This document shows positions 1 through 6,202 of a DNA stretch of 8,110 nt, one piece after another. The DNA lies in the NCBI GenBank assembly GCA_964396025.1, contig CAYNBT010000029.1:1-8110 (forward strand), in the 5' to 3' direction. Made by a program: the position numbers and the translations under genes. This DNA comes from CAYNBT01 sp964396025 (lineage in GTDB: Bacteria; Patescibacteriota; WWE3; UBA101185; UBA10185). The notes under the pieces are model-generated. The model ran no database searches and was not told where the DNA came from. It worked only from the letters and a program-made list of their open reading frames with translations. Each line of letters opens with the position of its first letter. Position 1 is the stretch's first letter.

Positions 1-1
1 G

Positions 2-52
2 AGTTATCTTCTTGTCAATAATCAACAAGTTATGGCACCAAAGCCTCTATAA
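2..52 (+). CDS. Possible 3' end of an upstream gene, cut by the window edge
   Basis: The frame is open from base 2 and ends with TAA at 50-52, 15 nt before the ROK start codon. It would encode a 16-residue tail ending MAPKPL. This spacing, with an AAAGG element straddling the stop, fits an operon in which the ROK gene is the next cistron. A second frame, open from base 3 to the TAA at 78-80, could equally be a C-terminus overlapping the ROK start by 13 nt. Too little is present to identify a family or to choose firmly between the two frames. The first is preferred only because of its clean spacing. Confidence 0.25.
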   Translation, partial: SYLLVNNQQVMAPKPL

Positions 53-56
53 AGGT
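51..56 (+). promoter_or_regulatory. Putative ribosome binding site of the ROK gene
   Basis: AAAGGT lies 11 nt before the ATG at 68, a somewhat long but usable spacing. An in-frame ATG at 32 is excluded as the start because the TAA at 50-52 lies between it and 68. A closer AAGG (62-65) is only 2 nt from the ATG and is probably too close. Confidence 0.4.
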
Positions 57-67
57 AAACTAAGGCT

Positions 68-841
68 ATGCATATACTAATAGACATAGGTGGAACAAAC
101 ACAAGAATCACCAGTTCTCAAAACTTAGAAGGTTTTAGTGAGCCTGTTGTTTTGAGCACACCCCAAAACTACAGTGAGGGAATTCAGGTCATTACTTCAA
201 CAATCACAGAAATTTGCCCAAACAAAAAACTGATTGATGGCGTCGTAATAGGACTCCCAGGCGTGTTGAACGAGAAAAAGTCAAAATTACTAAAATCACC
301 CAATTTGCCCGATTGGGAACAGAAACCAATTTACAAAGATTTGATGATGTTTATCGGAAAGGAGCCAATGCTCGCAAACGATTCGGCACTTGCAGCTTTA
401 GGCGAAGCTCACTTGGGAGCCTCCAAAAGTGCACATATTTCTACATATATCAACTTGGGCACCGGTGTTGGCGGCGCAAGAATAGTGGACGGCGAAATAG
501 ATCACGCTATTTTTGGCATGGAACCGGGGCATATGCTTCTTGGGGATGGAGTAGATATAGAAACCAAATACAAACACGCTATCCAACATAAGGACTTGCG
601 AGCATTGAGCGAGATTGTAGCCATTTTATTGGTAAACACCACACTAGTTTGGTCTCCTGAGGTTATCGTATTTAATGGAGGCCTAACTAAATCGGAATTG
701 TTCTCATTGCCCAAGATTACTCAAATGTTTACACAAAAACTGAACATGTTCCCTCAAAAACCAAGACTTGTATTAAGCGTTCTAGGAGAAACTGCTGGGC
801 TATTTGGCGCAATGATTTATGCAGGAACAAACAAGAAATAA
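68..841 (+). CDS. Short ROK-family sugar kinase-like protein without the zinc motif
   Basis: ROK proteins are ATP-dependent sugar kinases (glucose, N-acetylmannosamine, fructose, allose) or repressors. This 257-aa cytosolic protein has the phosphate-binding DIGGTNTR at residues 6-13, GLPG at 62-65, a substrate-site PNLPDW at 78-83 (usually NLPGW), the LAND segment with the expected catalytic base Asp105, GTGVGGARIVDG at 131-142, the ExGH motif (E152, H155), FNGG at 202-205 and a C-terminal ETAGLFGA. There is no N-terminal helix-turn-helix, so a kinase is likelier than a repressor. The family's CxCGxxGCxE zinc cluster that should follow ExGH is absent, and ExGH to FNGG spans only about 50 residues, so the protein is shorter than the usual roughly 300 aa. 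It overlaps the following glycosyltransferase gene by 23 nt, which suggests it phosphorylates a sugar for the same glycan pathway. The substrate cannot be read from sequence. The family call is firm; the kinase activity is inferred. Confidence 0.9.
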   Translation: MHILIDIGGTNTRITSSQNLEGFSEPVVLSTPQNYSEGIQVITSTITEICPNKKLIDGVVIGLPGVLNEKKSKLLKSPNLPDWEQKPIYKDLMMFIGKEPMLANDSALAALGEAHLGASKSAHISTYINLGTGVGGARIVDGEIDHAIFGMEPGHMLLGDGVDIETKYKHAIQHKDLRALSEIVAILLVNTTLVWSPEVIVFNGGLTKSELFSLPKITQMFTQKLNMFPQKPRLVLSVLGETAGLFGAMIYAGTNKK

Positions 842-2402
842 CTTATTGAAAGCAATCGCAAACCCCATCTTTTTAGTAATTCTCATTACGGGAATCGGTA
901 TGCTTTTGCGACTTTACAAAATAGACTTCGGTCTACCACAAAACTTTATGGCCGACGAACCCGAATTTGCCGAACTTGCTATCAGGTACACATACGAAAT
1001 CAAAAGCATAATCGCCCATAACGATTTCTATAAACTTATTCCTATTTCATATGTGTATGGAACTTTTCCAACCTACTTATTCACTGCAGTGACAATGCTT
1101 TTTAGTAAATCAGCAAATATACTTGGGATTGCTTTTGATAAAACCACACTTTACATAATGCTACGAATCGTTAACGCTACATTGGCTAGCCTAATTATTC
1201 CTCTTACTTACTTCATAGCAAAAGACTTATTCAACAGGCGCGCAGGAATACTTGCGACATTAACTGTAGCTTTAAACTGGAAACTGATCGCGCATGCCCA
1301 CTATATAAACGCAGACACAATGATCACATTGTTAATCCTTGGAACAATTTGTTTGTTAATTCGTTTCTTTAAAGAAAAAGACAAAACCGGCTATCTCTAC
1401 GCCGCAGCATTGCTCTTTGGCTTTGCTGTAGGAACAAAAGTCACGGTGCTAATTTCATTACCTGCGCTTTTTTATCTTTTTATAGCTAAGAAAGCACCGC
1501 GGGAATTACTAGGCTTCTGTTTTATTGCGGCAGGAGCTTTTATGATCTCCAATCCGTTCTCGTTTATCTTTATTCAGGATTTCTTGCTAAGGATTATGGC
1601 ATTCCAATCAAAAGAAGCCGGCCTTGTGTTTGATTCAATAGATCAAAACACTTTCAAATATTTATCTGCGCTAGAATACATCTTAACACTACCTGCTTTG
1701 ATTATAGCGTTGTATGGAGTACTCTCAACTGTGAGAGCCGGAGTAACCAAAACACACGTCTTTTTATTTATCAACATAGCAACGTATTTAGTGTTTTTCT
1801 CGTTAGGGGAAAGACGTGTAGATAGATGGTTACTCCCATTAATCCCACTGTTTGCCATCTACATGGGATATGGGATCAGTACTGCAGTTAAGAAAAAACC
1901 TCTTTCAGGGTACGCACTAGCAATAATTTTAGTTCTGGCTCACCTGATACCCACAGTAGCACTAACCGAGCAATACCAAGAATCCACACCAAAAGGCCAA
2001 GCGTACTACTGGCTTCAACAAAAAATGAAGATAACAGACACAGTCTTTGCGGTTACGGAAGAAGGGCTAGATCCCCTAAACAAACTCAATAATAGCCATG
2101 TACTGCAATTGAACGTTTATGAATCGGAAGGGGCTCAGTATGTCTACCCTCCAAATCCACGCTGCTTTGATTATGTAGTACTAGCATCTAAACCTCTAAA
2201 GAGTATTCAACAAAATGTAGTAAAAATGAAATTCCCTTTTTATGCCGAAAAATGGAGTAAGTTTACAAACACAGTCACAAATGAGAAAGAATTTGCGCTA
2301 CAAAAAGAATTCGTTCTTAGCAAACCAAACTACATAGAGCTTTCCGACGTGTTTATCTACAAACGACGTGGAGAGCTTCCTAAGGAATGTGCAATTTACT
2401 AA
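819..2402 (+). CDS. GT39/PMT-type polytopic membrane glycosyltransferase
   Basis: GT-C enzymes of the GT39/ArnT type transfer a sugar from a polyprenyl-phosphate donor to protein or lipid on the outer face of the membrane. This 527-aa protein has a first membrane helix at about residues 15-33, then the family's acidic catalytic motif in the first external loop (MADEPEFAELA, Asp46-Glu47). Hydrophobic segments follow at about 115-134, 143-157, 165-182, 192-222, 232-252, 284-304, 312-329, 337-355 and 363-382. HYINADT (161-167) and ERRVDRWLLPLIPLFAIYMG (331-350) match the conserved helix-loop patterns (usually RY.LP..P.LALL.G). The last 140 residues are soluble, beginning with a YYWLQQKMKITDTVFAV stretch typical of the extracytoplasmic C-terminal domain. 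ATG 819 is inside the ROK gene and has no clear Shine-Dalgarno, so translational coupling is likely. TTG 846 would remove the overlap but also lacks one. Acceptor and donor are unknown. Confidence 0.85.
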   Translation: MQEQTRNNLLKAIANPIFLVILITGIGMLLRLYKIDFGLPQNFMADEPEFAELAIRYTYEIKSIIAHNDFYKLIPISYVYGTFPTYLFTAVTMLFSKSANILGIAFDKTTLYIMLRIVNATLASLIIPLTYFIAKDLFNRRAGILATLTVALNWKLIAHAHYINADTMITLLILGTICLLIRFFKEKDKTGYLYAAALLFGFAVGTKVTVLISLPALFYLFIAKKAPRELLGFCFIAAGAFMISNPFSFIFIQDFLLRIMAFQSKEAGLVFDSIDQNTFKYLSALEYILTLPALIIALYGVLSTVRAGVTKTHVFLFINIATYLVFFSLGERRVDRWLLPLIPLFAIYMGYGISTAVKKKPLSGYALAIILVLAHLIPTVALTEQYQESTPKGQAYYWLQQKMKITDTVFAVTEEGLDPLNKLNNSHVLQLNVYESEGAQYVYPPNPRCFDYVVLASKPLKSIQQNVVKMKFPFYAEKWSKFTNTVTNEKEFALQKEFVLSKPNYIELSDVFIYKRRGELPKECAIY

Positions 2403-2406
2403 GACC

Positions 2407-2422
2407 GCAGTATCAATACTGC
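2407..2422. terminator. Hairpin between convergent genes, candidate bidirectional terminator
   Basis: GCAGTAT-CA-ATACTGC is a perfect 7-bp inverted repeat (6 bp with a tetraloop in practice). It fills the 28-nt gap between the stop of the glycosyltransferase gene and the stop of rpoD. The position suits a terminator serving both operons. Neither strand has a real T-run after the stem, so it is not a textbook intrinsic terminator. It may instead protect 3' ends or act with Rho. Confidence 0.5.
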
Positions 2423-2430
2423 AGATATCA

Positions 2431-3678
2431 CTACAGGTAATCGCGCAATCTTTTGCTTCTGGAAGGATGTCTTAACTTTCGCAACGCCTTAGCTTCAATC
2501 TGCCTTATTCTTTCCCTTGTAACGCCAAATTCTTTGCCTACTTCCTCAAGAGTTCTGGAACGACCGTCTTTTAAACCAAAGCGTAACTCAAGAACACGGC
2601 GCTCTCTGGGATTAAGCGTATCTAGTACTTCGGTGATATGTCCTTTTAGTAATTCGTGGCTGGCAGAATCAAAAGGCGACAGAGTTGTGTCATCCGGAAT
2701 AAACTCCTTTAGTCTGCTGTCTTCTTCTTTACCCACAGGAGTCTCTATCGAGGTAGTATCCTGAGAAATCTTAACGATCTCTCGTGCTTTTTCAACTTCG
2801 ATTTTCATTATTTTGGCAACTTCTTCGGGCTTTGGAGGTCGCTCCAGCTCTTGCTCAAGTTTGCGAGCAATTCGCTTGTACTTATTCATTGTTTCAATCA
2901 TGTGAACAGGAATACGAATTGTTCGCGCTTGGTCGGCGATTGCTCTAGTAATGGCTTGGCGAATCCACCATGTAGCATATGTGGAAAACTTAAAGCCACG
3001 TCTCCAGTCAAATTTCTCAACTGCACGCATTAAACCAATGTTACCTTCCTGAATAAGATCCAAGAACGAAAGCCCCCTACCCATATATCTCTTTGCAATA
3101 GACACAACAAGTCGAAGATTGGCTTGTGTTAATCTTTTTTCTGCAAACTCTGCTTGGGCATTTGTAACGCCTTTTGAAAATTTCTTGATTTCTTTTATGT
3201 CAGAAGGCTTAAATTCAAGCTCTTTAGCAATGTCTTTTTCGGTCGCTTTTCTGCCTAATTCCTTAGAAAGCTTTTTTTCTACTTCTGCAATCTTCTTGGT
3301 TTCGGCTTTTTTCGCATAGTCTATCTCTTCAAGTGCAGTTAACAAGTCCACTTTGCCGATTTCTCGTAGATACATTCTTACCGGGTCAGAAGATACAGTT
3401 TTGTCTAATTTGATTTTTGACAAGTCCACATCGTCTTCGGATTTTAGTTTCTCGGCTTCTTCAACTGATTCGGTATCAAACACATCAATTCCGGCTTCAA
3501 GCAATTTCTCGTAAAGGGAATCGAGCTTTTCAATATCCTCTTCTGCTTCCGGAAATATTTCTAGTATCTCAAGTTGAGTGAGATAACCTCTTTTTTTACC
3601 TTGTGTGATTAATTTTTTTAAATTTGATTCAACACTTTCGACTTTTTCTTTTTTTGGTGCTTTAGGTGTTTTTGGCAT
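2431..3678 (-). CDS. rpoD: Housekeeping sigma-70 factor RpoD/SigA
   Basis: Primary sigma factor that directs RNA polymerase to -10/-35 promoters. The 415 residues run: Lys/Glu-rich start; a region 1.1-like helical part (about 17-65); region 1.2 (SSDPVRMYLREIGKVDLLTA, 96-115); a lengthened linker (126-183); region 2 (ANLRLVVSIAKRY onwards, 186-257) with FSTYATWWIRQAITRAIADQ as region 2.3-2.4; region 3 (258-330); region 4 (355-415) with the helix-turn-helix TLEEVGKEFGVTRERIRQIE and the terminal KALRKLRHPSRS block. Regions 2.4 and 4.2 are nearly identical to the E. coli sigma-70 residues that read TATAAT and TTGACA, so standard promoters are expected. The gene starts 3 nt after dnaG ends and has no strong Shine-Dalgarno, so it is probably translated by coupling in a dnaG-rpoD operon. 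It ends with TAG. The linker between regions 1.2 and 2.1 is about 40 residues longer than in B. subtilis SigA and carries a region-3-like module. Confidence 0.97.
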   Translation of the reverse strand: MPKTPKAPKKEKVESVESNLKKLITQGKKRGYLTQLEILEIFPEAEEDIEKLDSLYEKLLEAGIDVFDTESVEEAEKLKSEDDVDLSKIKLDKTVSSDPVRMYLREIGKVDLLTALEEIDYAKKAETKKIAEVEKKLSKELGRKATEKDIAKELEFKPSDIKEIKKFSKGVTNAQAEFAEKRLTQANLRLVVSIAKRYMGRGLSFLDLIQEGNIGLMRAVEKFDWRRGFKFSTYATWWIRQAITRAIADQARTIRIPVHMIETMNKYKRIARKLEQELERPPKPEEVAKIMKIEVEKAREIVKISQDTTSIETPVGKEEDSRLKEFIPDDTTLSPFDSASHELLKGHITEVLDTLNPRERRVLELRFGLKDGRSRTLEEVGKEFGVTRERIRQIEAKALRKLRHPSRSKRLRDYL

Positions 3679-3681
3679 AGT

Positions 3682-5448
3682 TTAATTCAGCTTCTTAGTT
3701 AACTCCGTAAACTTATTAGATAAATCCTTCAAGGCTTCCTTGTTATTCTCTAACTCAGCCTGCTTAATTTTTGCTGTCAAAACCTTTAGATCTCGTTTCA
3801 AAGTGTCGCCCTTAGTACGTTCAAAAGCGTTGGAAAGTTCACGAGAGAACTTTTCCGGGGAATCCAACACGCCTTCCAGATCCCATAAGTACAAATCATT
3901 AACTAGCTGCTTAATATTACCATTAAATCTTTCGGCAAAGTACTTGATTTCGAACTTACGCTTTCTTCCCGTTAAATACTCTTTAAGTGAGATAAAAATC
4001 TCTTGTAAAGCTGGGTCTATAAAGTCCCGCTGTCCTAGCTTATACACAAAGGTTTGCGCAGTGTCAAGATCTGCCTTTAGTAACAACGCCAAAAGGTATT
4101 CTGCCAAAGTCTTTTTACTATAAGAATTTGGTGCAATTTCCTTAACTTCCTCAGAAGAAAATGTTACCTCTTTAGCCGTTTTCTTATGAGCAAACAGGTC
4201 TTTAACAACATTCTCGGTTATACCAACCAACCCTGAAATCTTTTTGACATAATAATCTAGGGTGACTGGGTCGGAAATTTTGTAAAAAAGCGGGAGAAGG
4301 TCATCAATTACTTGTCTTTTCCCATGTGCTGTAGATAGGTCGTATTTTTTGACAGTGGCAGAAATAAAGAAATCGTACACAGGCACACCTGATTTCAAGG
4401 CATTCGCAGCCTCTAAAGCATCCGCGTTCAAGTATTCATCTATATCTTTGTACTTTGGAGGTATTATGGCCACTTTTAGGTTAAATTTTTCCTTTTCAGC
4501 TAAGTCCACCGCTCTAAACACCGCATTGATACCTGCCGAATCGTTATCGAAACAAAATGTGAGATCCTGACTATATCTACCAAGTATTTTCAATTGAGAA
4601 GAGGTCAATGCAGTTCCAGAAGAAGCAACCACGTTTTTTATTCCGGCTTGGTGACAACTTATAACATCCATTTGCCCTTCCACAAAAACGGCTCCTTCTC
4701 TTTTAATCTCAATGCGCGCCTTATCTAAGGCATAAATATAATCGCTTTTGTGGAAAGCTAATGTCTCACTGGTGTTAAGGTATTTAGGCTCTGCTCCTGA
4801 AGGGGTGCGTCCTGTAAAACCTAATATTTTACCGTCAATATCCATAAGCGGAAACATCACGCGATCATAAAAACGATCTATAAACCCTGTGCTGTTACTA
4901 CGCTGAACAATCACACCTGCAGCCAACATGTCTTGAACGCTGTATTTTTTCTTGCTCAAGGCATTAAATAGCACATCCCATGCTCTTGGGGCGTAACCTA
5001 TTTTGAAATCCTTGATTGTCTGATCGGTAAGTTTTCGAACTCCTTTAACATACTTAAGAGCTTCCTTGCCAAGAGGATGCTTTAGAAGAATGTAATGGTA
5101 GAGTTCGGCGGCGAGATGATTAATCTCAAAAATTACGCTCTTTTTGGCTTTATTGGGATCCTGGTGTGTTTTTTCAATTTTTATTCCTGCACGGTCTGCA
5201 AGCTTTTGCAACGCCTCCGGAAAGTCCACACCTTCTATTTCTTGAATAAAAGAGAATACATCCCCAGCTTTATTGCAACCAAAACATTTATATATTTGCA
5301 GCTCAGTAGAAACCATAAATGAAGCTGATTTTTCAGAATGAAAAGGGCAAACGCCCTTGTAATTACGTCCAGCCTTTTTCAATTCCAAATAGGAGCCTAT
5401 TATATCGGCTATATTGGTAGCTCTTTTTACTTGTTCGATAGAATCCAT
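3682..5448 (-). CDS. dnaG: DNA primase DnaG
   Basis: Synthesises the short RNA primers used by the replicative polymerase and acts at the fork with the DnaB helicase. The 588 residues begin with the CHC2 zinc ribbon (C34-x2-H37-x17-C55-x2-C58), followed by the DVFSFIQ...GVDFPEAL segment usual in DnaG. The catalytic core includes DRVMFPLMDIDGKILGFTGR (195-214), the conserved basic/RNA-binding block, and the TOPRIM domain with VEGQMDVI (257-263; catalytic Glu258), VASSGTALT (274-282) and FDNDSAG (300-306; metal-binding Asp301 and Asp303). The C-terminal part from about 440 is helical and poorly conserved, as expected for a helicase-interaction domain, and ends in a Lys/Glu-rich helix. The length is normal. 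Gln260 replaces the Tyr of EGYMD, and Asn302 the Gly of FDGD; the catalytic acids are all present. It has its own promoter with a very short leader and heads an operon with rpoD. Confidence 0.97.
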   Translation of the reverse strand: MDSIEQVKRATNIADIIGSYLELKKAGRNYKGVCPFHSEKSASFMVSTELQIYKCFGCNKAGDVFSFIQEIEGVDFPEALQKLADRAGIKIEKTHQDPNKAKKSVIFEINHLAAELYHYILLKHPLGKEALKYVKGVRKLTDQTIKDFKIGYAPRAWDVLFNALSKKKYSVQDMLAAGVIVQRSNSTGFIDRFYDRVMFPLMDIDGKILGFTGRTPSGAEPKYLNTSETLAFHKSDYIYALDKARIEIKREGAVFVEGQMDVISCHQAGIKNVVASSGTALTSSQLKILGRYSQDLTFCFDNDSAGINAVFRAVDLAEKEKFNLKVAIIPPKYKDIDEYLNADALEAANALKSGVPVYDFFISATVKKYDLSTAHGKRQVIDDLLPLFYKISDPVTLDYYVKKISGLVGITENVVKDLFAHKKTAKEVTFSSEEVKEIAPNSYSKKTLAEYLLALLLKADLDTAQTFVYKLGQRDFIDPALQEIFISLKEYLTGRKRKFEIKYFAERFNGNIKQLVNDLYLWDLEGVLDSPEKFSRELSNAFERTKGDTLKRDLKVLTAKIKQAELENNKEALKDLSNKFTELTKKLN

Positions 5449-5459
5449 AACCTAAAAGT

Positions 5460-5488
5460 ATTATACAGGCTATAGCAACGGGCTTGAC
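5460..5488 (-). promoter_or_regulatory. dnaG-rpoD promoter with consensus -10 and short leader
   Basis: A perfect TATAAT on the minus strand (5465-5460) lies only 11 nt upstream of the dnaG ATG. With normal spacing, transcription would start near 5453, leaving a leader of about 5 nt (AGGTT). The hexamer at the -35 position (GTCAAG, 5488-5483) is a poor match. The A/T-only tract T6A6 at 5494-5505 occupies the UP-element position (-40 to -60) and may compensate. The -10 call is strong; the start point is inferred from spacing. Confidence 0.7.
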
Positions 5489-5493
5489 TAAAG

Positions 5494-5539
5494 TTTTTTA
5501 AAAAAGAAAACCCCGATCATTCTCTATAGAACAATCGGG
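5494..5539 (-). terminator. Rho-independent terminator after the small membrane gene pair
   Basis: Read on the minus strand, a 6-bp outer stem (CCCGAT/ATCGGG, 5539-5534 with 5517-5512), a 2x2 internal mismatch and a 4-bp inner stem (5531-5528 with 5523-5520) close on a 4-nt loop. The stem is followed directly by TTTTCTTTTTT (5510-5500 region, after one more G). It starts 7 nt after the stop codon at 5547-5549. It ends the ABC/small-membrane transcript before the dnaG promoter. In the plus direction the stem is not followed at once by a T-run, so it is probably one-way. Confidence 0.85.
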
Positions 5540-5546
5540 ATTATGA

Positions 5547-5846
5547 TTAGCGCTTTTTTTTCTTCTTTCCCTGGCTCTTTTTACTAAGCAAAAGGGCGTT
5601 TGTCCAAGTCACAGTAACAAAGTAACTAATGTACACAACAAGCAAATAGTAAAAATACGCTATAGAAGTGTGAAGCAACCTGTTACTTACTAGCGACGCA
5701 AACGACACGAAAACCGCCAGAAAGCTAAATCGGAACAGCAACCTGAAGGTAGAATATTTACCATTTGCCGCACTCACAACAAGCAAGCCGAGAACTATGC
5801 CAACAAATAGCGTAAACATAACGCCAGCACCGGTAAAATCAGACAT
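5547..5846 (-). CDS. Hypothetical 99-aa three-helix membrane protein with a poly-lysine tail
   Basis: I do not recognise the family. The protein starts MSDFTGAG and has three hydrophobic segments at about residues 8-26, 37-54 and 61-87, then the very basic tail KKSQGKKKKKR. By the positive-inside rule the tail is cytoplasmic and the N-terminus outside. The start at 5846 overlaps the stop of the upstream gene by 8 nt (ATGTCTGA) and has AAAGG 9 nt upstream. A longer version from 5885 would add 13 residues (MEERCSLPQRRVI) and a 47-nt overlap, which is less likely. It is encoded directly after another three-helix protein of similar size, so the two probably form a complex or act together. A terminator follows 7 nt after the stop. 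The run of eight T at 5554-5561 (plus strand), within the tail codons, is a possible slippage site affecting only the last residues. Confidence 0.7.
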   Translation of the reverse strand: MSDFTGAGVMFTLFVGIVLGLLVVSAANGKYSTFRLLFRFSFLAVFVSFASLVSNRLLHTSIAYFYYLLVVYISYFVTVTWTNALLLSKKSQGKKKKKR

Positions 5847-6162
5847 TATCACCCGCCTTTGTGGAAGACTGCAACGTTCTTCCAAAGTAGTGAATCATTG
5901 CTGCAATAAACATCACCGTGCCCGAAAAGAAGCACAGGTAAAAACTAAGTGTTGGAAAGTCGAGTACGCCAATGAGCAAACACGACAAATACAAGCTAAA
6001 TGATGCAAGAATTTGAAACTCTAGAGCATCCTTTTGAAGTAACATAGAGGCTAGCGCAAACAATCCGGCTGCTATCATACTATGCACCAAAATTACCAAC
6101 AGTAATGACGAAAATAAGTCGAACTCTTGAGTACCAAGCATAACGGTAAATAGAGTTTGCAT
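5839..6162 (-). CDS. Hypothetical 107-aa three-helix membrane protein
   Basis: I do not recognise the family. Three hydrophobic segments are visible at about residues 16-41, 48-67 and 72-92, with a short acidic stretch before the first (TQEFDLF, 11-17) and a polar C-terminal tail (GRTLQSSTKAGDNV). There is no signal-peptide cleavage site and no catalytic motif. The start ATG at 6162 has a good Shine-Dalgarno (GAGGTG). The stop TGA overlaps the next gene's start by 8 nt, which argues for linked translation and equal output of the two proteins. The gene lies 35 nt downstream of the ABC transporter gene, so it is either the next cistron of that operon or has its own promoter in the palindrome there. 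An accessory role to the ABC exporter is possible but unproven. Confidence 0.7.
   Translation of the reverse strand: MQTLFTVMLGTQEFDLFSSLLLVILVHSMIAAGLFALASMLLQKDALEFQILASFSLYLSCLLIGVLDFPTLSFYLCFFSGTVMFIAAMIHYFGRTLQSSTKAGDNV
5856..5860 (-). promoter_or_regulatory. Ribosome binding site deciding the 99-aa start
   Basis: AAAGG on the minus strand lies 9 nt before the ATG at 5846, inside the end of the 107-aa gene. It favours 5846 over the upstream in-frame ATG at 5885. Confidence 0.5.
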
Positions 6163-6165
6163 TTA

Positions 6166-6171
6166 CACCTC
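6166..6171 (-). promoter_or_regulatory. Ribosome binding site of the 107-aa membrane gene
   Basis: GAGGTG on the minus strand, with five bases between GAGG and the ATG at 6162. This is the best Shine-Dalgarno in the window. It supports the reality and start of this small unrecognised gene. Confidence 0.65.
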
Positions 6172-6184
6172 ACAGATATGGATT

Positions 6185-6202
6185 TGTGATAAGTATATCA
6201 CA
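6185..6202 (-). promoter_or_regulatory. 18-bp palindrome with an embedded -10-like hexamer
   Basis: TGTGATA-AGTA-TATCACA is a perfect 7-bp inverted repeat with a 4-nt centre. It spans the stop codon of the ABC gene and lies upstream of the small membrane gene pair. On the minus strand its centre reads TATACT (6197-6192), a good -10 hexamer, about 30 nt before the ATG at 6162 with a proper Shine-Dalgarno between. No convincing -35 is visible. It could be an operator over a promoter for the gene pair, or an RNA hairpin separating the cistrons. No U-run follows, so it is not an intrinsic terminator. Confidence 0.4.

Noticed and set aside
313..591. 92-aa open frame inside the ROK gene
   Set aside because: Low-complexity Arg/Tyr-rich translation entirely within a recognised gene in another frame.
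3740..4123. 127-aa open frame antisense to dnaG, and similar frames antisense to rpoD (2453-2764, 3119-3319) and to the ABC gene (6528-7580)
   Set aside because: They are opposite strongly conserved coding sequence, have no family motifs and no operon context; they are shadows of the real genes.
5484..5489. TTGACT on the plus strand as a -35 box
   Set aside because: No -10 hexamer lies 15-19 nt downstream and no plus-strand gene follows.
5847..5885. Upstream ATG at 5885 as the start of the 99-aa membrane protein
   Set aside because: It would overlap the preceding gene by 47 nt and add a charged stretch; ATG 5846 has AAAGG at good spacing and a typical 8-nt overlap.
6185..6202. Canonical CRP operator
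   Set aside because: Half-sites match but the spacing is 8 bp instead of 6 and no CRP gene is visible, so a named regulator is not assigned.
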